From Bidens hawaiensis (Eukaryota > Streptophyta > Magnoliopsida > Asterales > Asteraceae), in assembly GCA_021521415.1 (NCBI GenBank), contig JAIQDT010001953.1, positions 248,001-312,000 of the forward strand: 64,000 nt of DNA, written 5' to 3'. The notes under the pieces were generated by a model, which was not told the origin of the DNA, did not search any database, and saw only the letters and a program-made list of their open reading frames with translations. Shown in pieces: positions 54,212 through 64,000 of this stretch. The position numbers were made by a program, and so were the translations under genes. The stretch's first letter is position 1; the number at the start of each line of letters is the position of its first letter.

Positions 54212-57200
54212 ACCTCATGCCCTATTTTGTGCTTGCCAAACTTAACATGGGAGAGCTACTTCCTACCCGAATGAGTATCCAGCTGGCAAACCGATCTGTG
54301 AAGTTCCCAAGGGGCATTGTGGAGAACATGTTGGTGCATGTGGACAAATTCATCTTTCTAGTTAACCTTGTCATTCTCGATATGGATGAGGACTCGAACG
54401 TTCCGCTCATCCTCGGCCGTTCTTTCTTGGCCACCGCACGCGCTCTCATCGATGTTGCCGATGGAAAATTGACTCTTTGAGTTCATGATGACACGGTCAC
54501 ATTCGACATGCAGAAATCCATGAGGCATACTCAGCAGCATGATGACACTCTCTACTTCATCGACACTTTCATGATGCATGTAGGCGACTATCTCATGAAG
54601 GTCTGCAAGAGAGATACGTCCGACACTCATATCATCGATGTGAAGAATCAGTCATTCAAGATGACAGAATTTGATTTTGAGTTGAAGAATAAGGATAAGC
54701 AGCAGTTACCTGAGGCAAAAGGACACGAGCCGATCATGAGTTCCCAAATCTTTTCTAATGTCATTGAGATTGAAGATCGAGAGTTTCCGATCGAAAACCA
54801 TCAGTTGAGAACCCCCAATCTTTAGAGCTGAAATATTTACCATCTCACCTCGAGTATGTTTTTTTAGGGGTGGGGTCTCAGCTTCCCGTTATCATATCTT
54901 CGAGTTTGGAGACGGAGGAGAAGGAGAAGTTTATGGTTATTCTAAAATCTCATAAGCATGCCATCGCATGGAAGCTTATGGATATCAAAGGTATAAACCC
55001 GTCATTCTGCACACATAAAATCTTTATGGAAGACGAGTTTAAACATGTGGTGCAGCCGCAAAGGAGGCTTAACCCAAACATGCAGGAGGTTGTCAAAAAG
55101 GAGGTTATTAAGTTGCTCGATGCTGGTTTGATATTTCCGATCTCCGACTCCGCGTAGGTTAGCCCAGTCCAGGTGGACCCTAAAAAGGGCGGTATGACAG
55201 TTATCACGAATAAAAAGAATGAGCTCATACCGACACGGACTGTAACAGGGTGGCAAGTTTGCATCGACTACCGCAGACTTAACGAGGCCACACGAAAGGA
55301 CCACTTCCCGCTTCCGTTCATCGATCAGATGCTTGAGTGTTTGTCGGGACAACAGTTCTACTGTTTCCTTGATGGCTTTTCTGGTTATTTCCATATCCCC
55401 ATCGCCCCGGGTGATCAGGAGAAGACCACATTTACATGTCCTTTTGGCATATTCGTGTACCGAAGCATGCCATTTGTATTATGTAACGCTCCAGCCACAT
55501 TTTAGCGGTGCATGGTGGCCATTTTCCATGAGTTAATCGAGGATTCCATGGAAGTCTTTATGGATGATTTTTTGGTCTTTGGGAATTTCTTCGATGATTA
55601 TCTGCGTAACTTAGATCGAGTGCTCGCTAGATGTGAAGAAACGAACCTTGTGCTTAATTGGGAGAAATGTCATTTTATGGTTCGTGAGGGTATTGTTTTA
55701 GGTCATAAGATTTCTAGTGCGGGGATTGAGGTAGATAGAGCTAAGGTAGACACCATTTCAAAACTTCCACCGCCCACGTCTGTGAAGTCTATTCGTAGTT
55801 TTGTAGGTCATGCGGGATTCTACCGTCGATTTATTAAAGATTTCTCGAAAATATCCTGTCCGATGACCCAGCTTCTAGAGAAAGATAGGACGTTCGATTT
55901 TATTGAGGAGTGTTTGACGGCCTTTGAGTTGATTAAGGAGAGGTTAGTGAGTGCTCCTATTCTTATTGCTCCCGATTGGACTCTTCCGTTTGAGATCATG
56001 TGTTATGCGAGCGATTTTGCTGTTGGAGCGGTGTTAGGCAGCGTCGAGAGAAACATTTTCATCCCATCTATTACGCTAGCAAAACCCTTAACGATGCTCA
56101 GGAGAATTACACCACGACAGAAAAGGAGCTTCTTGCGGTTGTTTTCGTGTGCGATAAATTCCGTTCCTATCTCGTGCTTTCTAAGACTATCATTCTCTCT
56201 TATCATGCGGCTCTGCGTTACTTATTCGCTAAGAAAGATGTGAAGCCTCGACTCCTTCGTTGGATTCTTTTGCTTCAGGAGTTCGATTTAGAAATTAAAA
56301 GTAAGAGATGAGCTGAAAATGTCGTCTCCGACCACTTATCGCGGCTATAAAATTCCGACATGGACAAGACCCGGGAACAAGGAATTGATGATGATTTCCC
56401 GTGTGAGACTCTACTGTATGTAAAGGCGAGTGATGAGGGGTTTCCATGGTTTGCTGATCTTGCTAATTATCTATCCACTGGTGAGTTAGTTCCCGGACTG
56501 ACATATCAGCAAAAGAAGAAGTTCTTTGAATATATCAAGTTCTACATTTGGGAGGATCTGTACTTATTCCATATTGGTGCAGATCAGGTGATTCGACGAT
56601 GTGTTTTTGGTGATGAAGCTCGTAGTATTCTTCGACATTGTCATGAGGGCCCGACTGGTGGTCATTTTGGTGCGACTTATACTGTCACACGCGTGTTTGA
56701 TGCGGGATTCTATTGGCCGACTATTTTTCGTGATGCACATGAGTTTGTTCGTTCGTGTGACGCATGTCAGAGAGCTGGTAACATCTCATCCCGAAATGAG
56801 ATGCCCCAAAACCCCATCCAGGTAGTTGAAATCTTTAATATATAGGGCATTGATTTTATGGGTCCGTTTCCTATGTCTATAGGGAACAGATACATACTCG
56901 TTGTTGTCAACTACGTGTCCAAATGGGTAGAGGCTCAAGCCTTACCTAGAAATGACGCGTGAGTTGTAGTGGGATTCCTCTGAAAACTCTTTGCTCGATT
57001 CGGTACTGTTAAGGCCCTGATCAGTGATCGGGGTACCCACTTTTGTAATGCTCAGATGGATAAGGTTCTGAAACGTTATGGGGTCACCCATCGGCTTTCT
57101 ACGACCTACCATCCTCAGACTAGCGGTCAAGTGGAAAACACCAATCATGGAATTAAGAGGATCTTAGAGAAAACAGTTGGGAACAGTCGCGGGGACTGGG

Positions 57201-57735
57201 CTGAAAAGCTAGATGATGCACTCTAGGCCTTTCGTACTGCATTCAAAACGCCTATCGGGACCACTCCTATTAGGCTAGTTTATGGAAAGGCGTGCATACT
57301 TCCCGTTGATTTAGAACATCATGCTTATTGGGCTTTAAGAGCCATAAGTCTTGATTTATCTGCGGCGGGAAAAAGTCGTTTTCTTCAAATTCATGAGGTT
57401 GTGGAGCTACAGAGCAAGGCATATGAAAGAAGTTGGGGTATAAGGAGCAGACAAAGGAACGTCATGATAAACATATTAAGGGGTCCTAAGAGTTTAAGTG
57501 TGAGGATAAGGTTCTTCTATATAATTCCCAGTTGAAGTTGTTTCCGGGTAAACTGAAATCCCGATGGGCTGGTCCGTTCGTTGTAAAGGAGGCATTTCCG
57601 TTTGGAGCGGTTGAGATAGAGGCTGATGATGGACATTCTTGGCAAGTGAATGGGCATAGACTGAAGAATTATGTTGGAGGTCCACTGGGTGATCGCGAGG
57701 AGGAGGCGATCTACCTTGATCTGCCTGGAGAGTAG
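54212..57735 (+). pseudogene. Athila protease-RT-RNase H-integrase, heavily broken
   Basis: It continues the interrupted protease: MPYFVLAKLNMGELLPTRMS and LILGRSFLATARAL at 54217-54450. RT spans about 54950-55700 (CIDYRRLNEATRKDHFPLPF, FMDD near 55560). In RNase H (about 55990-56310) Tyr replaces the expected catalytic Asp in CYASDF. The integrase zinc finger ([15 protein letters not shown], about 56635-56770) and core (about 56850-57200; [18 protein letters not shown]) follow, and the C-terminal part (RWAGPFVV ... DLPGE) ends at 57735. Stops occur at 54478, 54823, 55155, 55503, 56309, near 56348, 56843, near 56958, 56980 and 57223. Frameshifts lie near 54830, 56036 and 57430. It cannot encode a working enzyme. 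Confidence 0.88.
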
Positions 57736-59706
57736 AGGAGGAGAGCATACTCGGGACCTTGCCCGAGTTGTAGAGTTTGTATAAAACTTTAGTTGCATTA
57801 TTTTCTTTTATATTTATTCTGCTTTATTTTATTTTTCTTTGAGTCTTTTTAGTCCTTAGAGTCTGTTTGATGTCTACTTTGGGTTGTTTTGAATTTCATT
57901 TTGCAGGATTGGATTTTCTCGTTGTACTCACTCTCCATTCGGATGAGGATTTTTCTAAGCCTATCATATTGTAGAGGACACCCAAAAGCTGCGACCGCGA
58001 ATGAAATGATATACGGTCACCTTGGAACGAGACTTGTGAAGATAGCAACATTATTACCAAGGGAGTCTGTTCCACTTTATCGTTTTATCTGCTTTAATTT
58101 TTTATTCTGCTTTATTTTCTGTCTTTTTTATTCTTACATTGGGGACAATGTAGATTTTAAGTGTGGGGATGGGAACTGATGTTTTCTTTTGGTAAAAAAA
58201 AAGTTTCAAAATTTTCAAAAAAATAAAAAAATAGATAAAAATAATATTATAAAAAAGAGGAAAAAATAAAAATCCCAAAAAATATTTACAAAAAAAAAAT
58301 CTAAAAAAATGCCCATTGAAATTGTTTTTCTGCTTTAATCAGGAGATGATATTATTACCGATGATTTTGAAAACACTCTTGAAAGTTTTTAGAAATTTTA
58401 AAAGAAAAAAAGCGTTTTTTAATCAACACATATAATGGGATGTGACTGAACGGGTAGACTCCGTAATTTATGTGTCAGTAGGCTCAGCCCATTAAGAATG
58501 AAAGGACAGTATGCTTGCAGACTTAATTGAACTTAAATTGCTTGATTTTAGTGGGATATACGTTAAAAAATGGGATGAAAGGTCGGGTCATACTCAAGCC
58601 TTATGTTTAGTTTGACCATAAAATTATAATTTTGTAGAAATCAGAATAGATTAATCATACAATGCTTGGGAAGGTTTAATGTTAGGGTATGCCTACGTAG
58701 CCTGTGATATAAACATAAATTTCATACTTCAAGTTTTAGTGGTTAACACTTCATAGGCGTATGGTTTTATAACCTTAAATCCTGTATTGATGGGATGCCT
58801 CAGGGTTCAGAGACCATGGGTCTATATGCGGTATATCATCTGGGTATTCATATCTCTTAAGTGGATTTATGAATATTTAAAAAGAGCTCAAAGAGCAAAC
58901 CCACAGTTTTTCTGCTAAACATAAGTCATTAAACTTGATCATCTAGTACTTCAAAGTACAAAATACACTACTGACTTGATCATCCACGCTTTTAGTCATA
59001 TGGGGTCCCCTTGCTCGCTTCTCATTACCATTAAGAAACGAACCACAAGGGAACGCCATATGTAAGCCTACAGATGAATTCGTGCATATTCACCTATGGT
59101 GATGGACTTTGGGGTATTGCTTGATAACGGGAGTATGTCATGTAGTGGGGAACACTTACTAGTTAGTTACTTAATACATACTTTAATCATATCTAATGGC
59201 TGCCTGGTAGACCTTGATGCTTAAGCTTAGGTGGATAAACAATATCCTTGATCGTCTTTAGCTATTCTTAAAAAAATGGTATAACATGTTTTGATCAACT
59301 AGATATAAGATTTAAGTCAAGTTGGGGTGTCTCGGTTCCGGTAAAACCATATAAAAAATTGTTTCAGTTGTGGGTCCCACTAGATCATATAAACTAATAA
59401 ACTTGTCGCATCTTACTTGTCTCGGTAAGTATTAAAGGGCATGGGCTTATGTGGACAACAATACTGGCAATCAACCGGATTTATCTTATTAGGCGAATTT
59501 GCATAAAGGGACAACTATTTGGTTGTCAGGTTTAAAGTGGATAAATGTTCGGTAATCATGATTAATGTGTTTGATGGTTTTTGAATATTGAATATAAAAA
59601 AGTAAATAAAAAATTCAAGAGTTGTGGGTTTATATTTTGTATCTCGATTATGATCTCGTGCAGATTACTTTTTCAGGGACGAAAAAGATTTAAGTGTGGG
59701 GATATT
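57736..59706 (+). other. Non-coding spacer and PPT of the Athila-type element
   Basis: About 2 kb between integrase and the right LTR, where Athila elements can carry an env-like gene. No such frame is seen. A PPT-like TTTTAAGTGTGGGGAT lies at 58155-58170 after ACATTGGGGACAATGT, and a second TTTAAGTGTGGGGATATT directly precedes the LTR (59689-59706). An A-rich stretch (58195-58310) lies between them. Confidence 0.65.
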
Positions 59707-59812
59707 TGATATGGTTTTATTATACATATTTTTATATTAATATTTCTTACACTTTGAGTAGCTTTTGGGTGTTTTTTATTCAAATATATACGTTGGTGGC
59801 TCATATTTTGAA

Positions 59813-61136
59813 GACAGAATTATAGAAATTGTCCTTTATGTTTACACCAGATTTCACTCATTATCCTTTATCTTTAAAATTAACATGTATTATCCTTTAC
59901 GTTTACAAATCTCACGGTGTTTGTCCTATAGCCCTAACTCAGTTAAATTTTCCCGTTAAGTCAAGCCATGTGCTTTGCACATGAGGGCAAAATGGTCAAT
60001 TTAACTATTTAATTAAAAATGTTTTGATAAATAATAAAAATAATAGATAATAAAAAACTCAATTTTTAAATGTGTGTATATACACATCTCGTTCTCTCTC
60101 ACATCTTCTTTCTTTTCTTCCACATTCAACCACCAACCCATCACCACCGCCTATCACCACCACCGCCTATCACCATCACCACATTGTCGTAAGCCATCAA
60201 ATCTAGTGACCAGAAAACCCCCATATCCGCTAAGACACTAAATCCAAAAAAAAAGGCATCGATAAGACACTAATTCCGGCGACCCTAAGACCACCACCAT
60301 CACCACTGACTATGACTACACCACCACCATAACAACGGCAATTTAGGTTGTAGGGTTTTGACTTTTGATATGGGTCCGAAGCTGTGACCCGGATGTGCGT
60401 TTGGATATGGGACCGGAGCCGGAATTTGGGTTTCAGATGATGCACAGTGGGGCTTTTGGGTGGTCGGACACCCATCACCGCCTGTAGTTAGGGTTTCAGA
60501 TCGGACAGCCACCACTACCTGAAACTAACACCATCTCGATTAGAAGAAAGAGAGGCAGGTGATGGGAAAAATGATTTACAGGTTTGTGATTTAACTTCTC
60601 TCACCTGATATATGTGGATTTGTAGATCTATGGTTCAATGATGGTGGGGTTAAGGAGTTCATCCTATTTGCAGGTTTGTGATGACAGGGAGAATGAAGAG
60701 ATACTGTGGATTGTTGGTGAGAGAATTAAAGGATGGTCTTCAATAAGGCTTTTTGAAGTTCAACAACAGTTATATTTTAGGGTGTGGTGGGTGTTAGCTG
60801 ATGGTGATGCTGGTGACGAACAGGGTGGTGGTGGTAAGTGGGAGAGAGAGGGGAAGAGGGAGGAGAGAAAGAGAGAGATGTATATCATATTATAAAATAA
60901 TTTAATTAGTTTTATTATTTATCAAAACCTTTTTAATTAAATACTTAAATTGACCATTTTGCCCTCGTGTGCAAAGCACATGGCTTGACTTAACGGGAAA
61001 ATTTAACTTAGTTAGGGCCAAAGGACAAATACTGTGAGATTTGTAAACGTAAAGGATAATACATGTTAATTTTAAAGATAAAGGACAATGAGTGAAATCT
61101 GGTGTAAACATAAAGGACAATTTCTGTAATTCTGTC
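59813..61136 (+). mobile_element. Nonautonomous Mutator-like element (1324 bp)
   Basis: Terminal inverted repeats of about 290 bp begin GACAGAATTATAGAAATTGT on the left; the right end is the inverse with one mismatch in the first 20. The flanks TATTTTGAA (59804-59812) and TATTGTGAA (61137-61145) are a 9-bp target duplication with one mismatch. The uninterrupted LTR copy at 41173 shows the empty site. No transposase is present. The centre (about 60120-60850) has ACC/CACCAC-rich and GGTGGTG-rich segments and may hold captured host DNA. Strand is arbitrary. Confidence 0.85.
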
Positions 61137-61537
61137 TATTGTGAATTTTAAAGAGTTCAAGAGACAACAAGCTAACAGAGACATTTTTATTAACTTTGAG
61201 TTCGATGAACGAATATTATTACTTTTAATATATAAATTGTCACGTTCATTTTGATTTAATAGTTTATTCTAATCCAAATTTAGATCATACTAATTGAATT
61301 ATTATTTAATACACCTTTGATGTAGGTGACGGATTCATGGACTTGAGCTACAAAAGAAACGATCAACTTTTTATTGTGTTGAGGACCCACAAAATCAAGG
61401 AAGGTTTGGCTTATGTTTCGTCACATGGACATTTAAAGTAAAGAGAAATACCGATTCGGGCCAAGAGATTAATGGTGAGAGTCCGTTGCTGTGAGGCTAT
61501 TACTTGGATAGAAAGAAAAAAAAACCTACAACATTAA

Positions 61538-61580
<43 letters not shown>

Positions 61581-62737
61581 GATGGTTGGGTGTTTTTGTT
61601 TTACTTTTGGTTCGAGAGATCAAAACAAAAAAAAGAGCAGAATATATATATTAATTTGGTGGGAGTGTGCGGCTCTAGGAAGAACAAGGCAGACGAAGCA
61701 AAAAGAAAGAAGAATAAATATTAACGTTGGTGCGTGCTGCTGTGTGAATCAAATCAAGAAAGCAAAGTCTATATTAATATTATTTTAGTGAGGGAGCTGC
61801 AGGTCTATATCAATTCAAGAAGTCAACAGGTTTTCGAATAAGTGAATTATTATTATTTTTTTTATGTCTTTTAAATGAACTTTAATACCTTATTAATTTT
61901 TGTTTCATACTTTATTATGAGTAGCTAAATACTTTATACTACCTAGGTTTTGGTTGAGTACTATGTTAGATTAATGTTTTGACAAACTACTATTGATGTT
62001 GGTTAATTTAGTATTATGGTAAAAGTTTTTAATTTGTTTTGTCATGATATGGTTGAGTAATTAAATCTAGATTATTGCTTTAATAATTATTTCACTTGTG
62101 TTTAATAGTTTTTGGTGATTGTTAGACGCATGATTAGGTTGTCTACTTTGTGTTTTCAACTTTTGCGGTTTATGGTCGAAATAACCGTAGGAATAATTTA
62201 TAAAAGTTTATTAGATTTTATTGTTCTTTCACAAGAGAGGCCGGGAGGCAATTTAGTGTTGTGTCATCTTTGTCTTTTGCCGGTTTGGGTAATAATTGCA
62301 CGGGAGTGAGTTATCCTAGGTCCCTTAGATTATTGTGATACAAGTTGTGTTCAAGTTAATTAAAAATACCCTCTTATATTAATATATATTGAATTCGAAA
62401 AGACCGGGAGGTGATTTGGGTTTTGGGGTACCATAGTATTAGGTAAGGTGAGACCGGAGGTGATCCAAACCTTTAACAATTGAGCTTCACATGTCATTAG
62501 AGTTCTAGGGTGTCGTTGGTGAGGCCGGGAGGCGATCTAGCGTATTTTTAGTGGTATCTAGTGTCATATTTTTGAAGATATCGTTTTTCAACCAAGTCAA
62601 GTTCGTCAACTATTAATTTAACCAGTATGATTCCATTACCTAGGTAGTCGTTTCTCATATTTGTTTTAAAACCCAATTTTTATAAAGTTTTATTTTTAGT
62701 TAATTTTTAATTAGTTAAGTATTTCTAGTTTAAGTAG

Positions 62738-62741
<4 letters not shown>

Positions 62742-62769
<28 letters not shown>
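62742..62769. repeat. (TA)n microsatellite near the LTR end
   Basis: A run of about 14 TA units, followed by another (TA)n at about 62819-62836 that is longer than in LTR copy 1. Confidence 0.9.
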
Positions 62770-62773
<4 letters not shown>

Positions 62774-62859
62774 ATTGTGTGTTTTTTAGGTGAATTCGGT
62801 AAAACTTGGTTATTAATAATATATATATATATATATACGTTTTTCAAACATCAAGTTTT

Positions 62860-62877
62860 TGGCGCCCTTGCCGGGGA
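62860..62877 (+). promoter_or_regulatory. Primer-binding site of the second Athila unit
   Basis: TGGCGCCCTTGCCGGGGA. It differs from the usual form at a different base than the site at 42931, so the two mutated independently. Confidence 0.8.
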
Positions 62878-63066
62878 CACTGGCAAATTCTTTGTTTATA
62901 TCGAGTTGATTATCTGATCTATTTATTTTTTTATTTGTTTTTTATTTAGTTGTCATTTTTCCTTTAAGTGCTTTTACTTGCTATTTGTGCCTTTAGGTTT
63001 AGTTTTTCGTTAAAAAAATTAAAAAAAATAAAAATTAATTAAATAATTTTTTTTTTGTTTTAGTTT

Positions 63067-64000
63067 ATGCATAATACTCGTTCTCAAGGCCCACATTTAT
63101 TCTCTACATCAAAAGAGCCTGAGAGAGAGAGTTTCATGAGTGACTTAAAGAGCTTACAGATAGCGAGAACGATTCACCCAACATCCAGGTACATGTCTCT
63201 ACTCCTAGAATAGATATGGGCGACGCCGTTCCACCGCCGAGACAAACCGTTCATGCTAGAGCCAACGATGGCATCGTAGGAGCCCGATCTGCAATTGTCC
63301 GACCTGCTGCGACTAATAATAAAAACTGGCAAATTCCATCTCACGTCATGAATTCTATCACCAATTCTGCTCAGTTCCACGGCTTGGATGACGAAGATGC
63401 TCCGGGACACCTATCCCGATTCGTGCGGATCTGTGAAACTTTTAATATTAATAATATCTCGTCTGACGTCATTCATTTTAAGTTATTCTCATTCTCACTT
63501 TCCGGTCGTGCTGCTACATGGTTTGACTCTCTTCCAAATGCCTCAATCGCCACTTGGGCTGACTTGCAATCCAAGTTCCTTAGGAAGTATTTCCCTCCAT
63601 CAAAGGTCGGGCGTCTACGGGAGCAAATTCGTTCTTTTCATATGGACCCCAATGAGTCCTATTATTCCGCGTGGGAACGTGTCCAAACTATTATAATCCG
63701 TTGTCCTCAGCATGGCCTAAATGATTAGGCTGTGATTGAAAATTCTATAACGGTCTTACTCCCGAAACCCAACAACGGTTCAATACCGCCGCTGGATGAA
63801 ACATGCTCGGTAAACTCACCATAGAGAAGGCTGAAGAAATGTTCGAGAGCATTGTATTAGGGGATCAGGATACACCATGTAGAAGGTCCGTCTCGGCTGC
63901 CAAGGCCGCAGCCATCTCAGCATCACGTGGAGTGCATCATGTTGATCAGAATACGAGTGTTTTGGCAGATATGGAGGCACTAAAGAGGGAGATCAAAGAG
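63067..64000 (+). pseudogene. Athila gag, second tandem unit, cut by the window end
   Basis: Nearly identical to 43141-44076. It starts at the ATG at 63067, has the same early frameshift, the same 170-codon open stretch (63216-63728) with the gag domain, the same TAG at 63726-63728 and the same shift before MLGKLTIEKAEEMF. Differences seen are single bases, for example near 63855 and 63969. Sharing exact breaks means both units were copied from an already broken gag. The rest lies beyond the window. Confidence 0.88.

Larger units (their letters stand above)
41069..62853 (+). mobile_element. Athila-type Ty3/gypsy element with nested insertions
   Basis: The order is 5' LTR (41069-42924), PBS, gag, protease (split by the Tekay element at 45095-54206), pol, non-coding spacer, PPT, then a second LTR (59707-62853) split by a Mutator-like element. 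The PBS type, the DLGAS protease motif and the RT sequence place it in the Athila branch. A second PBS and gag follow the right LTR, so it belongs to a tandem array. The bases before it are AATAG; the matching right flank is beyond the window. Confidence 0.82.
59707..62853 (+). repeat. Athila-type LTR, copy 2, split by a Mutator-like element
   Basis: The LTR parts are 59707-59812 and 61137-62853 (about 1.8 kb together), TGATATGG to AAACATCA, closely matching 41069-42924. Differences include shorter TA runs and scattered single bases. It serves both as 3' LTR of the upstream unit and as 5' LTR of the next one. Confidence 0.88.

Noticed and set aside
60638..60895. 85-codon frame inside the Mutator-like element as a host gene
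   Set aside because: It has no recognisable domain and its end runs into the purine-rich inverted-repeat arm. I kept it only as possible captured DNA.

Overview
The window is nuclear DNA of a flowering plant and consists wholly of nested transposable elements. I find no host gene, rRNA, tRNA gene or CRISPR array. The evidence is several families of plant LTR retrotransposons, each with plant primer-binding sites (tRNA-Met type TGGTATCAGAGC, or the TGGCGCCGTTGCC-like type of Athila elements), polypurine tracts, long LTRs, TA microsatellites and a nonautonomous Mutator-like DNA element. The style of the copia elements, with a gag carrying a coiled coil and two CCHC knuckles and a large extra gene after pol, suggests a eudicot, most likely Asteraceae. 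That taxonomic guess is inference.

Layout: (1) 1-5427: decayed pol and 3' LTR of a Tekay-type Ty3/gypsy chromovirus. (2) 5433-7695: inverted LTR and PPT of another Tekay-like element. (3) 7696-23260: a gag-only copia element (LTR 7696-8220, gag 20697-22988) split by a copia insertion at 8946-20486 flanked by a 5-bp duplication (GAAAC). That insertion carries LTR - 1-kb spacer - LTR - gag - pol - structured spacer - extra ORF - LTR. (4) 24180-36072: a plus-strand copy of the repeat seen inverted in (2), split by a second copia insertion of the same kind at 24641-35065 (duplication CTTCT). (5) 36073-39629: a gypsy LTR rearranged into alternating plus and minus blocks. (6) 39630-41068: leader and LTR end of a minus-strand Tekay-like element. 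(7) 41069-62853: an Athila-type gypsy element, split in its protease by a nearly intact, very young Tekay element (45095-54206, two 1905-bp LTRs, duplication CATTA). Its right LTR is split by a 1.3-kb Mutator-like element (59813-61136, 9-bp duplication). (8) 62854-64000: a second Athila gag follows directly, giving a tandem LTR-internal-LTR-internal array.

In each retrotransposon the parts work together. The LTR supplies promoter and poly(A) signals, a tRNA primes at the PBS, gag forms the particle, and pol supplies protease, reverse transcriptase, RNase H and integrase, with a chromodomain in the Tekay type. Almost every gene here is broken. The 45095-54206 element is the exception, with a single internal stop codon.

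The most notable signals lie in the two copia insertions. Both have unlike LTR types at their two ends yet perfect target duplications. Both carry an unassigned extra ORF (about 970 codons in the fuller copy) behind a conserved branch-point and 3' splice-site sequence, a tandem pair of tetraloop hairpins just after pol, dense GGCGAAGTT/AACTTCGCC inverted motifs, and a shared stop codon between gag and pol that a conserved donor/acceptor pair could bypass in frame.
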